Assembly: GCA_958450365.1 (NCBI GenBank)
Contig: CAUEEP010000888.1
Span: forward strand, 186,501-250,500
Reading direction: 5' to 3'
Source: Mesorhabditis belari
Lineage: Eukaryota; Nematoda; Chromadorea; Rhabditida; Rhabditidae
Length of the DNA stretch: 64,000 nucleotides
Shown here: positions 12,961 through 24,959 of the stretch, one piece after another
How positions within the stretch are numbered: the stretch's first letter is position 1
Layout of the letters: every line of letters starts with the position of its first letter
Notes under the pieces: model-generated
What the model was told of the DNA's origin: nothing
What the model saw: the letters and a program-made list of their open reading frames with translations, nothing else
Database searches by the model: none
Made by a program: the position numbers and the translations under genes

Positions 12961-15900
12961 TTAACAGATTTCCTTCTTTTCATTGCTTTGGGTGGTCCAT
13001 GTTGACACCGAGTCGGTGGAAATCGAAGATGCGGGTGCTCTGACGGCCCACGGAAGTGGTTCGGCTAAAAAAAACAATTTGTGCAAATTATTGAAACACT
13101 CCAAACGTTTGGTTAAATTTTCGAGCTTTTTAAACGGTTGCTATTTGTTTTTATAAATCTTTTGCTTTTTGTTAAGTCGATTTGTTCTCAAACAACGCAT
13201 ACCTGAGCCAAAAATGAGAAAGAATGTGCCGCTGACGATGAGTGCGCCGGCGATCACAAAGAACACTATCCTCCATTCACTCATCGTATTCTGCAAGTGT
13301 TCTATGTATAAAATAAGATTCTTTTAGATTATGACTAAAAGATTGTCAATTTGAGTGCATGCTTTTGGTAGTTGTTTTGCCATTTTTTTTAATCAGAACT
13401 CAGGTCCACCAACTGCTAAATTTAGCAAAATTGTTTTGGTATTTACTAGGTTGTTAAAAAAGTTTGCACTTGGAGAAAAATTCAAATTCAAATTATTTTC
13501 AAGATGGATTATTATGGTTTTTGGCTCATTTCAAAGCCTGTTTTTTTCATTTCAAAGCCTGTTTTGCGAGCATTTTGTTATATTTTGTTACTTTACACAT
13601 TCCACATCTTTAGATGGATAAAAGTGAATTTCGTGTTTTGCTCCGTCACTATTGGAAGAAAATCTATCTGCGAAATCTGCTGAAGTGATTCGTGAGGTAC
13701 AAGGCGAAGGAACTGTTGGTAAAACTTCTGCGATCCAGTGGTTCAAACGCTTCAATGACGGTACTTTTGATCTCGAAGATAAGAAATTGAAGAAGCGCGT
13801 CAAGAGTTCTTTAATTCAACGGAGCCGGCTTGATACTTCGAGCAGATCCGCAATCTTGCTGATCGATGGCAGAAGGTCGTAGAGAATGACGGACTAAACT
13901 TCGAAGAATGAACGTTCTTGTTTTTGTTGATTATTTGCGAATAAAAATTGAATTTTTCTGCAAGTGACCGCGAACTTTTTTAACAACCTAATAGCAATAG
14001 CATTTAGCAACGTTGCTAAATGCTAAATTGGTAAATGCTAAACTACTAAATCCGTTTAGCAAAATTGCTAGATGGTAAATTGGTAAATAGTTTGGTGGAC
14101 CCGGGCCTATATTCAATTTCTCCGATGATTTGATAACACTTTCCGATTAATTTTTACCTGAACCGTAATGAAACCAATGATGTATGGAGAGGCGATGCTC
14201 GCGATTTGGCCGAAAACTCGTGTGAGCGAGTTTACGGCTGCTGTATGGGCCGGGGCCACAGAAAGAAGTGATGTGAAGTATCCTGAAATATTCAAAATTC
14301 CGACATGGCCCGATGGCCGACTGGCTAGGAGTCCTGTCTCTTATTCAAGGAAGGTCAAGGGTTCAGTCCCGCCGGCTAGATTATTAGTTCTTTTTCCCAT
14401 CTATATCGGGTTTTTTTTCTTCCCTACATTTAGAGATTAGGGGTTGTGCTCGTGTATTGTTTGTACGACATTTGTGTGAGTAAATGTATTTACTTTATTC
14501 CTAAAATCACCAAAACTCTCACCAGGAATGTAGCCAGAGAGAATCGCCATGGCACCCGCGAAGAGCATCACAGCGATCGCCTGTTCGTCACAGCTCACGA
14601 AAGTGACCCCAATCACGCACGCCGCTGCACCAAAGGAAGCTAAATTCGTGTCATTTTTTAGTGATTATGAATTAGGAACCGATCGAATTGAAGAATTTGG
14701 TGACAATGTTAAGGGAGCCCTTGTAACGACGTTTTACCGCATCCGCAATCGCAGCCATGACGAATTTGCTGAATAGCTGGCAAATAAAGGGCAAGGCCGA
14801 CCAGATTCCATTCTAGAATATAGGATATGACGGTGAACACTTGAGGAGTAGCTCGATTAACATTTTAATATTTAATCTAATTTTAAGAGATTTCGATTTT
14901 ACGATTAATATTTTAAAGGGGTACTCCGGCCCCAAAAGTGATTTTCTAAAACCAAAGTTGATTAACGGTTTTGTGTTGGGGTATTTAAGGAGTTTTTTTC
15001 TTTCTTTTCACATCTTTGACCTTTTATTAAGTTTTTCGCCTTTTCTATCCCTTCTTTACGTTTTTTTTCTTTCAGCACTCTCTACCACACGTAATAATGA
15101 ATTCCGAAGAAAAAGTTTCTAGGTGACGGTTTATTATTTGTGCTTGAAAGATATTTAGGAAAATAGTTTTCTTGATTTCAATGTTCTATATCTACAGATT
15201 AACAAGTTGTTTAAAAAGTATTAAGAAAATTAAATTTGCAGCCATTTCGAATCAAAATTTGAGCAATTTTCAACGATTTCTAAAAGGTAGGACGATGGGA
15301 AAGTTTTAATCAAAAACTTAGTTTTTTCTTTAGCTTTCGCTAATGAAAGGGTAATAATTCTGAATATTCGTAAGAACCTTGGCCTCAGCCAATCGCTTCT
15401 TGAAAAATCTAATGAAAAATAAAAAAGCAAAAGCCAAATGAAAACGAGCGGAATTCGAACCCTCGAGGGTTGGCCTCTTTGGCAAGAACACTAACCACTC
15501 CAAACCGATAGCGCGCGCCGGTCGCTGAGAACGGCTTATAATGGTTTGAAGCAAAAATCGGATTTCTCTGGGGACCGGATTAACCCTTTAAGTTAGGTTT
15601 AATAAAAGTACTCTTTGGAAAAGATGATCTCAAACCGAAGTAAGATTCATTCGAAGGACGAATTTGAGATATCGTGGGAGATAAGTCGTGAGCGAGACGG
15701 TGATTATTGATTGAGCTGCGGTGCAGAGAACCATCGCCCATATAACGCTCGATGTCAGAATTCGACGCCATGGAGCTTTCACTCGTTTTTCAACGCCTTT
15801 TCGACCTCTGAATTAGGATTAGAGATTTTTTTTGAATGCAGAAAAAAAGTACTCAAGAATATAAGATTTCTCTTCTTCAGAAATAAAGCGGCTTTCGGCT

Positions 15901-18900
15901 GGGGAATCGTTGATGACGATCAGCCAGAGAACGCAAAAAATGGCGCCGAAAGCTCCTAAAACGTTTAAATTCGAGAATAAACGAGTTGATGAGATACCGT
16001 AAAGATAGAAAATTGACGGCCAGCCGCCAAGGAAGTCGATTTGGCAGAGTTGTGAGGAAACAAAAAGCGAAAGAATTGTCGAGATCTATGAGGTGTTCAA
16101 TAATTATTATTAGAGTGTGTTCCTAATACGTTTTCTAAAAGGCATCTATTTGAGAAAACTACCGTAGTCAAACCGTTAGTTCACATCCGATCAGCTAGAT
16201 TTTGGTATCATTGACTGAGCCTTTTAATTCCTCATCGATACAAAAAATGAGCCAACTGATTGAAAATTGGAGGTTTAACGGTAGTTTTCTCAAATAGGTG
16301 CCTTTTAGAAAACGCATTACTCGAGAGGAACACACTAATTATTATAAACTGTCTGGATCTACAGCCTACCTGATTTCCCGCAGTGTAGATGGCACTCGCA
16401 GTGCTTTTCTCGAAGGCCGGGAACCATGCGGCAATCACCGTGGCGGCCGTCGGCAATAAAACACCCTGAAATTCGTCAACTACCGTAAATACTCTAATAG
16501 AAGCGCACCTCTAATAGAAGCACTCCCTTTGACTGAATATCATGCTCTTGAGAAAGCTAAAGATATTCAGTTTTCTCTTTTGTAGTCTGTAGTTTGTAGC
16601 CTTACGCAAGAAAACCCTCATTTTGTTCAACTCTTCTGTTTCTCTACGCTTATTCATTTTTCTAACGTTTTGCTACTTTATATCCTTTTTTCGCCAACAT
16701 AATTTATCTTATGCGTACTCACCGTAATCGCTAAACTTTAATTTGAACACAAAATTCATTGAACGACCACGCTACACCCTTTGTCTTTTTTGTCAGTTTC
16801 TTTTGGATTTCATATTTATTTTCGAATTATAATTCTCTTTTTTAGATACGATGAACGATCGAGAAAGCTTGGATGGATTTGAACAATTTCGAGATCGAAG
16901 AAAAAGGTACTTGGAGTACTTGGAGCAATGACGAGGGCATCTTCGTGAGAATGGATTCAGTGATCAATCAGTGAAGGAGTTGAACAAAGACACGGTCAAG
17001 CAAAGACGAAAATTGATCGACGTGAGGATAAAACTCGAGCCAGCAAAAATGGCAAAGGAAGTCTTCATCAACTCTGCTTCTGCAAAGCAAACGGCGAAGA
17101 AGACGATTTGATCCAATGTTTCAAAGTCGCAATTCCGCAATTCCGACTGGGCTGCAGCTGCTAAAAGACGCTAGAATGGAGAAAGAAATCGTTGATCTTC
17201 CGGGGCTACTCCAATCAGCACGACTTTTGGAATTCGGCGAACTTGATAATCAAGAAGGAATCGATGAATTTATGGATTCAGACACATTGCTTTGTTTTGG
17301 GGATTGATCTATTTTTATGTTTAAATCACTGTTGTTTTGTTGATTGTTAAAGACACACACTCAACTAGAAGCGCATTCAAGCGAGGAAGGGAAAATTAGA
17401 GTATTTACGGTAGTAAAATTCATGCCTTCATGTCGTGTATTTTTTTGGGAACTGAAGGGAACATTGATTCATTTTTGTCAAAGATATTCGTAGTAAGTTT
17501 TATATGGAGAATAGTCAACGATTACCTTATCACCATTAGAGAAAAAAAGTAAAAAAAGGCTCATGGTTTCCACACTTATTGATCACCCTTTAACACTAAT
17601 AAAAATAAACCAAAAAAAATTTTTAAAAAACCTCCCACGAGCTGTTAAAAGCTATCCTATAATCGCGTAAATCTATTTAACGCTTAAACATAGCACGCGC
17701 ACAAATCAGCAAGTAAACCAACTTTCTTCCAAAATGTGTAAAGTTATCACCTGTCCGAGACCCATCACAAATCGGACGACAATGAGAAAGGCCACTCCAC
17801 CATGTTGAGCCGCCACAGGGGTCACCCACGAGCCGACCACGTTCAGTATTGTTCCGATCAAGAGGACTCGAGCTGCGCCAAACCTAGAAAATATCGGATT
17901 GACATTGAAAAATACATTTATTCACACGAATAGTGTGGTGTAAACAATACACAAACCCTAAGTCCTAAATGTAGAAAAGAAAAAAACATATATAGGGTGG
18001 TTCATAGAAAGTGGTCTACTTTGCTTATCTGAAAATTTTTTGCGCTGTGTTTTGATGGGCTTGGGCCATGGCACATTGTGGTGTCAGAATTGGTTTTGCC
18101 TCAGGGGTCACACATTGGGACAAAGTTCGTTTTTTTTTGAAAATTTTATGAAGGGGTCATGTGATGGTCGAAGGCCCAAAATCACCGTACATCGTGGTGT
18201 CAGAATTGGGATACATGTAATGGGACCACTAAATTTCTTTATTTCACCATAAATTCTTTTACTTTTTATTCCTAATAATTTGCTTTAATTTCCTTAACTT
18301 CTATGATAATATTTCAGAGTGCACGACTGGACCGTTCATTTCAGAAAACGTGGGAAAAGCGGGGGATTTTTGAGGGAGAATATCTATCTGTAGCTTTTAT
18401 CTTAGCATCAGGAGACGGCCATCTTTTTGGAATTCACTAGGCCAACATTATATTCGAATATTAGCCATAAACGTGAAAGCTGACATTTGGACCATTCTTT
18501 TGATGTATTTCGCTCCAAAAATCAACTTTCGAATTGCAAAAATGTCAGCTGAGCTACCAAAAAGCTTTATATTTACTTTCTGTATGTCGATTCTGAAACA
18601 GAACTCTTGTGATTTGGTCTTCTTTCTTTCTTATTGAACCAGCCATTCTTATTGCATTTAACATTTAGCTGAATATTTTTAATTTCGTGTGAAAAAAATA
18701 TACGAAGATTTTGGGCTTTTGACCTTACATGATCCCTCGAAATTTTCAAAAAAACAAACTTTGTCCCAATGTGTGGCCCCTGAGGCAAAACCAATTCTGA
18801 CACCACAATGTGCCATGGCCGAAGCCCATCAAAACTCAGCGCAAAAAATTTTCAGATAAGCAAAGTGGGCCACTTTTCTATCGATCACCCTGCATATGGG

Positions 18901-19419
18901 AGAAAAAAAGACCGGGATTGAACCCTTGACCTCTCAACTTAAATACAGGGGTCTTAGCTAGTCGGCCATGGCGGCCATTTACAGTAGAACGCACTTCTGG
19001 ACGAGATTCGAGCAGAGTAACACCGAGACAAGACCGCCCCAGTAGAAAGAAGCAAAAATCCATGCTTGGGCTTGACTTGACCAATGGAGTTTCCCATTCT
19101 GAACAATAATTGCATGCGCATCCCATTTTATTTCCTACTATTTTTTCCGAGTCTTGCTCATTGGTAGAAGAGTTTCGAGCAGGACACGTGTCTCTATTCG
19201 AGTCGTTTGTCGACTAAAATTTATAATTGTCTGATTTCGAGAAAAGCTACATCTAATCTATGCTTTTGCAACTTTTTTTTGTCACCTCAACGCTTTCTGT
19301 GTGATTTAGCATGCAGACCATGGCCATGTTGAGGTCTGTCTTCATCATCCCTTGCACCGTCACCCCCAACATCACAAGTAGCACCACCCGTAACCGGATC
19401 GATCGAATTGAAAGAAGGG
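12961..19419 (-). CDS. SLC17-type MFS transporter, first exon not found
   Basis: Major facilitator resembling the SLC17 sodium-phosphate/vesicular anion transporters; substrate unknown, polytopic membrane protein. Exons in transcript order: 19419-19286, 19098-18995, 17883-17751, 16465-16370, 16085-15998, 15955-15853, 15807-15636, 14812-14680, 14639-14523, 14282-14158, 13290-13203, 13064-12961. All phases agree, giving 464 residues before TAA. Family marks: KTDLNMAMVCM after TM1, IDFLGGWPSIFYLYG, SEEEKSYIL, APWRRILTSS, SFGAAACVIGVTFVSCD, and a tail ending EPLPWA. The first visible exon begins at phase 1, so an upstream exon with the start codon lies above 19440 and I could not place it. Introns carry at least four transposons and three tRNA-like repeats, yet no coding exon appears damaged. 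Confidence 0.85.
13401..14104. mobile_element. MITE interrupted by a mariner insertion
   Basis: Outer ends AGGTCCACCAACTGC (13401) and, inverted, GGTCCACCAAACTATTT (to 14104) enclose a short element rich in TTTAGCAAAATTGC repeats. The mariner at 13449-13988 sits inside it. The composite lies in an SLC17 intron. Confidence 0.6.
13449..13988 (+). mobile_element. Internally deleted mariner element
   Basis: Flanked by TA, with inverted ends GGTTGTTAAAAAAGTTYGC, 540 bp. It keeps the start of a mariner transposase: ATG at 13614 (MDKSEFRVLLRHYWKK), then after a frameshift near 13655 an HTH segment (SAKSAEVIREVQGEG, TSAIQWFKRFNDG) up to the stop at 13882. The catalytic domain is absent, so it is non-autonomous. 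It is nested in the MITE at 13401-14104. Confidence 0.85.
14308..14380 (+). repeat. tRNA-derived repeat, copy 1
   Basis: A-box-like GATGGCCGACTGGCTAGG and B-box GGTCAAGGGTTCAGTCCCG with tRNA spacing but no consistent acceptor stem. It is closely similar to the minus-strand sequence at 18911-18978, which suggests a tRNA-derived SINE or a tRNA pseudogene family. Confidence 0.6.
15445..15512 (-). pseudogene. tRNA-like pseudogene in SLC17 intron
   Basis: On the minus strand GAGTGGTTAGTGTTCTTGCC and GAGGGTTCGAATTCCGC have the spacing of A and B boxes. The stems are degenerate, so this is a decayed tRNA or tRNA-derived repeat. Confidence 0.5.
16112..16337. mobile_element. MITE with AGTGTGTTCC ends
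   Basis: Long terminal inverted repeats around GTTTTCTAAAAGGCAYCTAT and AGAAAACTACCGT enclose about 120 bases. Same family as the element at 3228-3435. It lies in an SLC17 intron. Confidence 0.75.
16481..17411 (+). mobile_element. Non-autonomous DNA transposon with coding remnants
   Basis: Ends TACCGTAAATACTCTAAT and its inverse are about 930 bp apart. The interior keeps decayed coding: an ATG near 16851 (MNDRESLDGFEQFRDRRKRY) with stops, and a second open frame at 17116-17307 ending in acidic residues, like the tail of a large DNA transposase. A truncated relative lies at about 33191-33285. It is within an SLC17 intron. Confidence 0.65.
17994..18892. mobile_element. Long-TIR element (about 900 bp)
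   Basis: AGGGTGGTTCATAGAAAGTGG at the left and its inverted counterpart at the right extend into about 170-base imperfect terminal repeats sharing GCACATTGTGGTGTCAGAAT. No coding. It lies in an SLC17 intron. Confidence 0.75.
18911..18978 (-). repeat. tRNA-derived repeat, copy 2
   Basis: Minus-strand CATGGCCGACTAGCTAAGAC and GGTCAAGGGTTCAATCCCGG match the copy at 14308-14380 with few differences. It sits just downstream of an SLC17 splice donor (exon end 18995). Confidence 0.6.
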
Positions 19420-21153
19420 CTAAAGGGATATATAAAATATCATAATTATTCTAATAGAAGGGCATGCCCGTTTAAAAGTGAAAATCTTTTCCCACCTGAA
19501 CCCCCTTAAGAATCTTTCAAACCGTTTCAAACCGAGAGCATGAAATGGCGCCGACTTTCAAAAAATTTTCTGGAACGCATAAAAGCTCCATATAATCTAT
19601 GGTTTGTATAATCGAAAAGGTCTATCATTGCTCTACAAAATCGCTTTTGAGAAATTACAAAAAGCTTTTGTTTTGTAGATTTTATGGGCTCCTAAACACA
19701 ACCAAACAAAATGACAAGGAGCCCGATTTTTCATTTGACTCGTTTATTTGTTATCGTTTATTTAAAAGACATACGGTAGGGATATTGAGGTGTCTTCTCG
19801 TTGAGAACATTGCTCAAAGAGCTTTGCGTTGTCGAGGTTGACATTGGGTGTTGAAATCTTTTGATGTCAGTGAAATTGAAATGAATGAAAGATTTTTTTA
19901 ATTTTTCTATTTTTCTATTTTTTCTCGAATGCGGCTTTTTATGTGCTATTCTCTTTTCCGTCGCTCTCCGAGATAAGCAATTATATTAAACGGTGTCATT
20001 TATTCTAAAAAATAAACACGATGCTCCCCATTGTGTGAACGTAAAAATTATTTTAAACGGCTGCTACTTATTCTAAAAAAGCGCTGCAACAAATTTTCGG
20101 ATTCTTTCGGAGTTTTCTTGAATCACGAAACATCGGCCCGTCATCGAAACCAGACAATTAAATTAAGAAAGCGACTTGTTTTTGTTTCTAAAGAAATCAC
20201 GTCAAGATATCTTTTATTTAGAGTTTTAATAACGTTTCGTAAAAAATGTGTTCTTGTCAGAATCATGCTTAATCGCTACACATAATTCACTACGCGTTGT
20301 GACATTAAGGCTAACAAATCGTTAAAGACGCAGAGCATGATGTATTGGGTGAATGCATATGAAATGGCTAATGCACGTGGGCAATCTTGACCTTGGAAAA
20401 GATAACGAGGACGTCAACTACGACTCGAACGCGTCAATTGAATTAAACACTACTCCTGGAAATGAACGGACGTCTGCTAGCCATACTGAAACCGAATTAT
20501 AACTTCTCCAGAGAATAGAATTCAATGATCTGAATACCAATGAAATCATTCTTGGTGAATAATAATGTTTTAAATTGGATTTACTGTTGTTGTTACTTTT
20601 TTTGTTATATTTGTTGCTTTACTTATCCAATTGTTTATAAATAAAACGTTGAAGATGTTTTTTGTATTTGCAATCTTTGGTTATTATCATTTTTATTTTT
20701 AGGTAGTTTGGATCACAACTTTATAAAATATACGTACTCGTGCTCTATTAGACGTACACTCTAGAGGGTACTTGAAAAATAGACGTACATGTACGTATAT
20801 TAGAAGTTCTACGGTAGTTTGTTCCACAGCTGGAGTCTTTGGTCAAAAAGCTGATTATTGTATAACTTTTCACTAGCAACAAATCATTAAAAAAACTTTT
20901 TGAAATCTGGTGATTGTTTGGATAAATCCGGAAAAATTTAGCCATTTCAGATGCATTGACCCAATAAAAAGTGGTAAAGTGGCTTTCATTTGTTTTAAAC
21001 GCTGATAATAAACCACAAGTTATCACAAATCTTGTCATAGTTTATCGATGAATTCACTGGTTTTGATTTTTCAACAATAACAACAGTCAATAGATGTGTG
21101 AATTTTGGCCTTCCCCTTCAAAAAGCATTATTTATTTTCTTCAAGCTTTAAAA
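19420..21153. other. Intergenic stretch with transposon debris
   Basis: 19538-19735 is a degraded MITE A copy (GGCGCCGACTTTCAAAAAAT onward). Around 20335-20375 and, inverted, 20935-20975 the block TATTGGGTSAATGCAT with TGAAATGGCTAA recurs. Between them about 20390-20563 reads as an acidic transposase-like tail with one stop. The missing SLC17 first exon may also be here. No intact gene is supported. Confidence 0.45.
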
Positions 21154-21959
21154 TTAAGCTCTTTGTGACTCGATCAAACTCTTTTCACATTGAGCGACTC
21201 CTATTGAGTCGAAATTCTCACTCCATCTTTCGATGGAGTCTTTTTCAACACCTCCGTCCAAGTAAAAAATCCCAAAACGAAAAACGAAAGAAGCAATCAG
21301 TAAAATAAACAAAACAATAAGAAAATATTTTAATTGCTCATGGTCTTTCGCACTTTTTGGAGTGAAATTTTGATAACTTTCGACCTCTTCGAGCTCCAAA
21401 TCAGCTTTCGGTGAGCGTTGTTCTGAACATGAAATTTCGTGAAATCTTTGAACACATTTTTGAACTCAAAACTCTTAAACTTAACCTTCTTTTTGTTTAA
21501 TCGGATGTATTAACAAAAAAGTTAGCACTTACCAAAGTAAAAATATTGAGCACATTCGTCATGAGGAACACATTCTCGGACCTGAAGACTCTTCCAAGCA
21601 AATCCCTTCTTGCAATAGCAACCCGACACTTTATGACCACGATCAAGCTAAAAATTTATACGGGTTTAAAAAACTTTTGAACGAATATAAAGCCAACAAG
21701 AAATTGTTTTCACTTTATCAATGGGCCCTCGATATTTCAATTGGTCAAGATCATCACAAATTGGCTCATCTCGAGGGTTAGAGAAGCGATATTCTGAGTG
21801 CTCATCACAAGAAATTACTAAAAATTTAAAGAAATTAGCATTGCTCTTTTAAATGTTACTCTTTTCCTTTTCCTCCTTCACTTCGACATCAGCTCGGACG
21901 ATGAAAGCGAAACAAAGCAGAATTGGAAAAAATAATAAGCATAAAAATTCTTTCTTCAT
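21154..21959 (-). CDS. Secreted/membrane-tethered TIL-like cysteine-rich protein
   Basis: Four exons (21959-21860, 21817-21714, 21647-21533, 21422-21154) join in phase to 195 residues. Residues 1-24 form a signal peptide (MKKEFLCLLFFPILLCFAFI). Residues about 36-107 hold six cysteines, including GCYCKKGFAWKS and RECVPHDEC, which resembles the second half of a TIL (trypsin-inhibitor-like) or EGF-type domain. A membrane segment (YFLIVLFILLIASFVFRFGI) follows near residues 130-150, then a short tail. This predicts a type I membrane protein with an extracellular cysteine-rich domain. Canonical TIL domains have ten cysteines, so activity as a protease inhibitor is only a possibility. Confidence 0.65.
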
Positions 21960-22352
21960 TTCGAATTTGTTGAATTTGAAAGACGGCTGAGTGGCTTTGT
22001 GCGGTTTTCTTGCTTAAGCTCAGTTTAGGAGAAACAGCAAAAAGTGATAAGACTTTTGGGGGAAATAGAAAACGCACAGGCTCTGCACCCGTTTCTGAAA
22101 CTCTATTTGGCTTTCTCAAATAATCAAATTGAATTTGATTATAAAAAATAGTCGGAATGGACTTATTGAAACCCCAACTTTAGCTGGTATCTCTCGAAAT
22201 TCGACGATTATCCGAAGTCCCGGAAAGCATTGATACCCTTTATTTTGTAGAAAATCTCAGAAAATTCATGTGTATCACAAATTCAAAATAAAAATATGTG
22301 TCCACCAATCCAAAAAAAGTACCCAAATGCATCATAAAACTAAAACATCATA
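21960..22352. other. Non-coding stretch between TIL-like gene and mariner remnant
   Basis: Presumed upstream region of the minus-strand TIL-like gene. No domain, repeat pair or RNA gene was recognised. Confidence 0.4.
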
Positions 22353-22905
22353 AATGGTGCGCCATAATTGTCACAACAAGCTCAAGTTCTAATTTTAAGG
22401 CAGACAAGAGCAAAAAGGACAAATTTTTAACGGAATAACATTTATTGTGCATTAACAATTATAAATGAACTATCATATTCGAATCGGCCACCATTAACAT
22501 TTAAGCAGGCTCGCAGGCGTTTCGGGAAGGCGTCAACAGTGGCGACCAAATAGGCTGGATCGAGCTTTTCTCACGCTTTCAACAGTGATTTCTTCAAGCT
22601 TTGTGTTTTTGTGAAGAATTTAACAAGCTTGGCTTCTAGAATCGACCACGCTGAAAAATCTATTGGGTTGAGGTCTGGAGAGCTAGGTGGCCACTCAGAA
22701 AAAGAAATAAAATCCGGGAAGTTGTTTTGGCAGAACTCTTGAACTTTCTTGAATTTCTGGGCCGGTGCGCTAACTTGCTGATAGGCCCAAATGCGATCTC
22801 CAAAATGTTTACGAGTCCAGGGCAAGAGTTTATTCTTGAGAAGAGCCAGGTAGTTACCTTGTTACCGCGCGTGATACCTTGTTGCGACAATTATGGCGCA
22901 CCCTG
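22353..22905 (-). mobile_element. Internally deleted mariner-type element
   Basis: Flanked by TA, with ends GGTGCGCCATAATTGTCRCAAC, 553 bp. The minus strand keeps the C-terminal transposase (ORF 22825-22571 and its continuation to about 22452): SSPDLNPIDFSAWSILE is the mariner catalytic signature. The preceding aspartate box reads QQVSAPA instead of QQDSAPA, and a TGA near 22573 interrupts the frame. The N-terminal half is deleted, so it is inactive. Confidence 0.85.
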
Positions 22906-24959
22906 TATGCAGTGAATACGAACTCCACCTACATAACGGCATTTACTTTTGTAACTTTTAATAGAATTTAAAAACTAAATAGATAAACAGCTTGAAATTG
23001 GGTGATTTGGGTTTTTTGTGTCAGAGCAAAAAGACTCGAAAAAGACCTTTAATTTTATAGAACAAATCTTTGCCTTCAGAAAACTATGCGAAGAGGGCAC
23101 ATTTTGTTTCGTAAAATGAAAAGAATTTACGCTTTAATCCACCAAACACACCTTTTCTTAGAATAAACGAAAGCCAATTAAAATAATCATTTAATCGTCT
23201 TTTTTTCCCTTTCTTGTACCAAACTCGAGTGATTAAATGAACGCGTGAATCATAACACTTAAATATTGGCTCTTATCGAAGTGTGCTGGCCCACTTTTCA
23301 TTTTGTAAAACTACCTGTAACTTTTCTTATAAAAGGTAAAAAAAGCGACACAAAATTATCTTATTTCTGAAGAAGTTTTTCTGAAGAAAATTCCGACTTT
23401 TCTCGATTCTAAAAGTTCATTGTTGTGTTTTTGTTTTGCCCTACATCATGCAGTGTCATTCTTCAATTATGTTGTTGTTAAACTATTGAATAATGAGATT
23501 AAACAAGAAAATACGATAATGTTAGCTTTCCGGTTAATTGTTTTGTTTCCTTTGATTGATTCAAAACTATTTTCTTTCTGATGCTTCTATGCTATTTAGC
23601 CAAACACTCGAGCCACTCGGCCAGTTGAAGAATCTGATGCTCTTTCAAGTGTTCACTCGGCTTCTCTGTGTGCTAGGCGTCTTCTCAACAAATTTTAGGT
23701 CAGCTTGGCATTAGAAATTATCATATTTAGCATTTGTTTTGTGCTTCGTTGTGAACTGATCAACTGATCGGCCCTAAAAATTTTCAATGCACTATGTAGA
23801 GTCAAAGGCTCAAGCACTATTTGTTCTCCATAAATTTGACGATTCGGGGTTGTATTCGAGACTTGTGACATAAGAGTCCGATTCAATTTTGAGCCAAATT
23901 CTAGGAGATAACCGAAAGTGTTTTCCTGTTTCCGCATTGGCCACACCTTATCGTTATCTGATTTGAAAAAGCCATTTTTGCGCGTTAGGAAACACGATAA
24001 AAAGTTTACATCATAGAAGTTCTCCATAGAAAAAAATGACATCACTTTGCAACCACCCCATTTTTCAGCAACTTTTTAACAAAAATGGCATCCCATCGAA
24101 AATCATATTTGAAATAGTATTTATAATTATAATTGAAGACAGGAACCGGAGAAAACCTGTGCATCAAGTTCAATTTTTTGAAAAAACAACATTTATTGAA
24201 AAAACGCTTCCGGCAAGTGGCCATAATTTTACGATCAGTTGTGAAATTAACAAAAAACAAGTGAACTAAACTTTCAAAATAACAAATCAATCATCAATTG
24301 GGCCTCCCGAACGCTGAATCATTTGCAAAACTCTGTTGCCCATGCTTAAAACGAGGTTGTCGATGGGTTTTTGATCCGCAGTGTGCCAAGCTGCAACAAT
24401 CGCTTTTTTTGAGTGAATTCACGTCTACATAGGTCCAATTATTAGCTTAAAAATCCCGATAAAAAGTTTACATCGTAATGGTTCTCCATTGAAAAATTTA
24501 TGTTAACGACCTCTTTTTTACATTTTTCCCGTAGCAAACGTATTTTATGTCTATTGTTTCGGAGAAATATTTGTTTAGAATAAATTTCACCGTTTAACAT
24601 AACCCCTTATCTTGGAGAGTCGTTGGGGGAAAAGACATAAAAGGGCAGCTTATCGGGGTGTGCCCACCTCCACTCGTAGGCAAATAAATTCTAAGCCACT
24701 ATTTTTTCTCTCACTCCTAAATGCAAAATCTTGCCGTTTTTGCTTTGCCGGCCCGCGTTAGAACGTGCGTTTTTCAAGAGCTTCTGGACCCATTTTTTTG
24801 CGAGAGGAGAAAAGTTTGAACCAATTTTAGATCAAAATATTTTTATTTTATAGTTATCTAGGGCTAATAAAATTGATTCACGTTCTAGTTTTCCTCCATG
24901 CACATCACTTTTGACAAAAGATTTTGGAATTAAGTTATTATTGCAGAATTGCTGCCAGA
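22906..24959. other. Intergenic stretch with one orphan exon-like segment
   Basis: 23608-23697 reads as a hydrophobic in-frame segment with acceptor TTTAG and donor GTCAGC (LKNLMLFQVFTRLLCVLGVF), but no partner exons were found. Two copies of ATAAAAAGTTTACATCRTA occur at about 23998 and 24468. Otherwise nothing recognisable. Confidence 0.4.
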
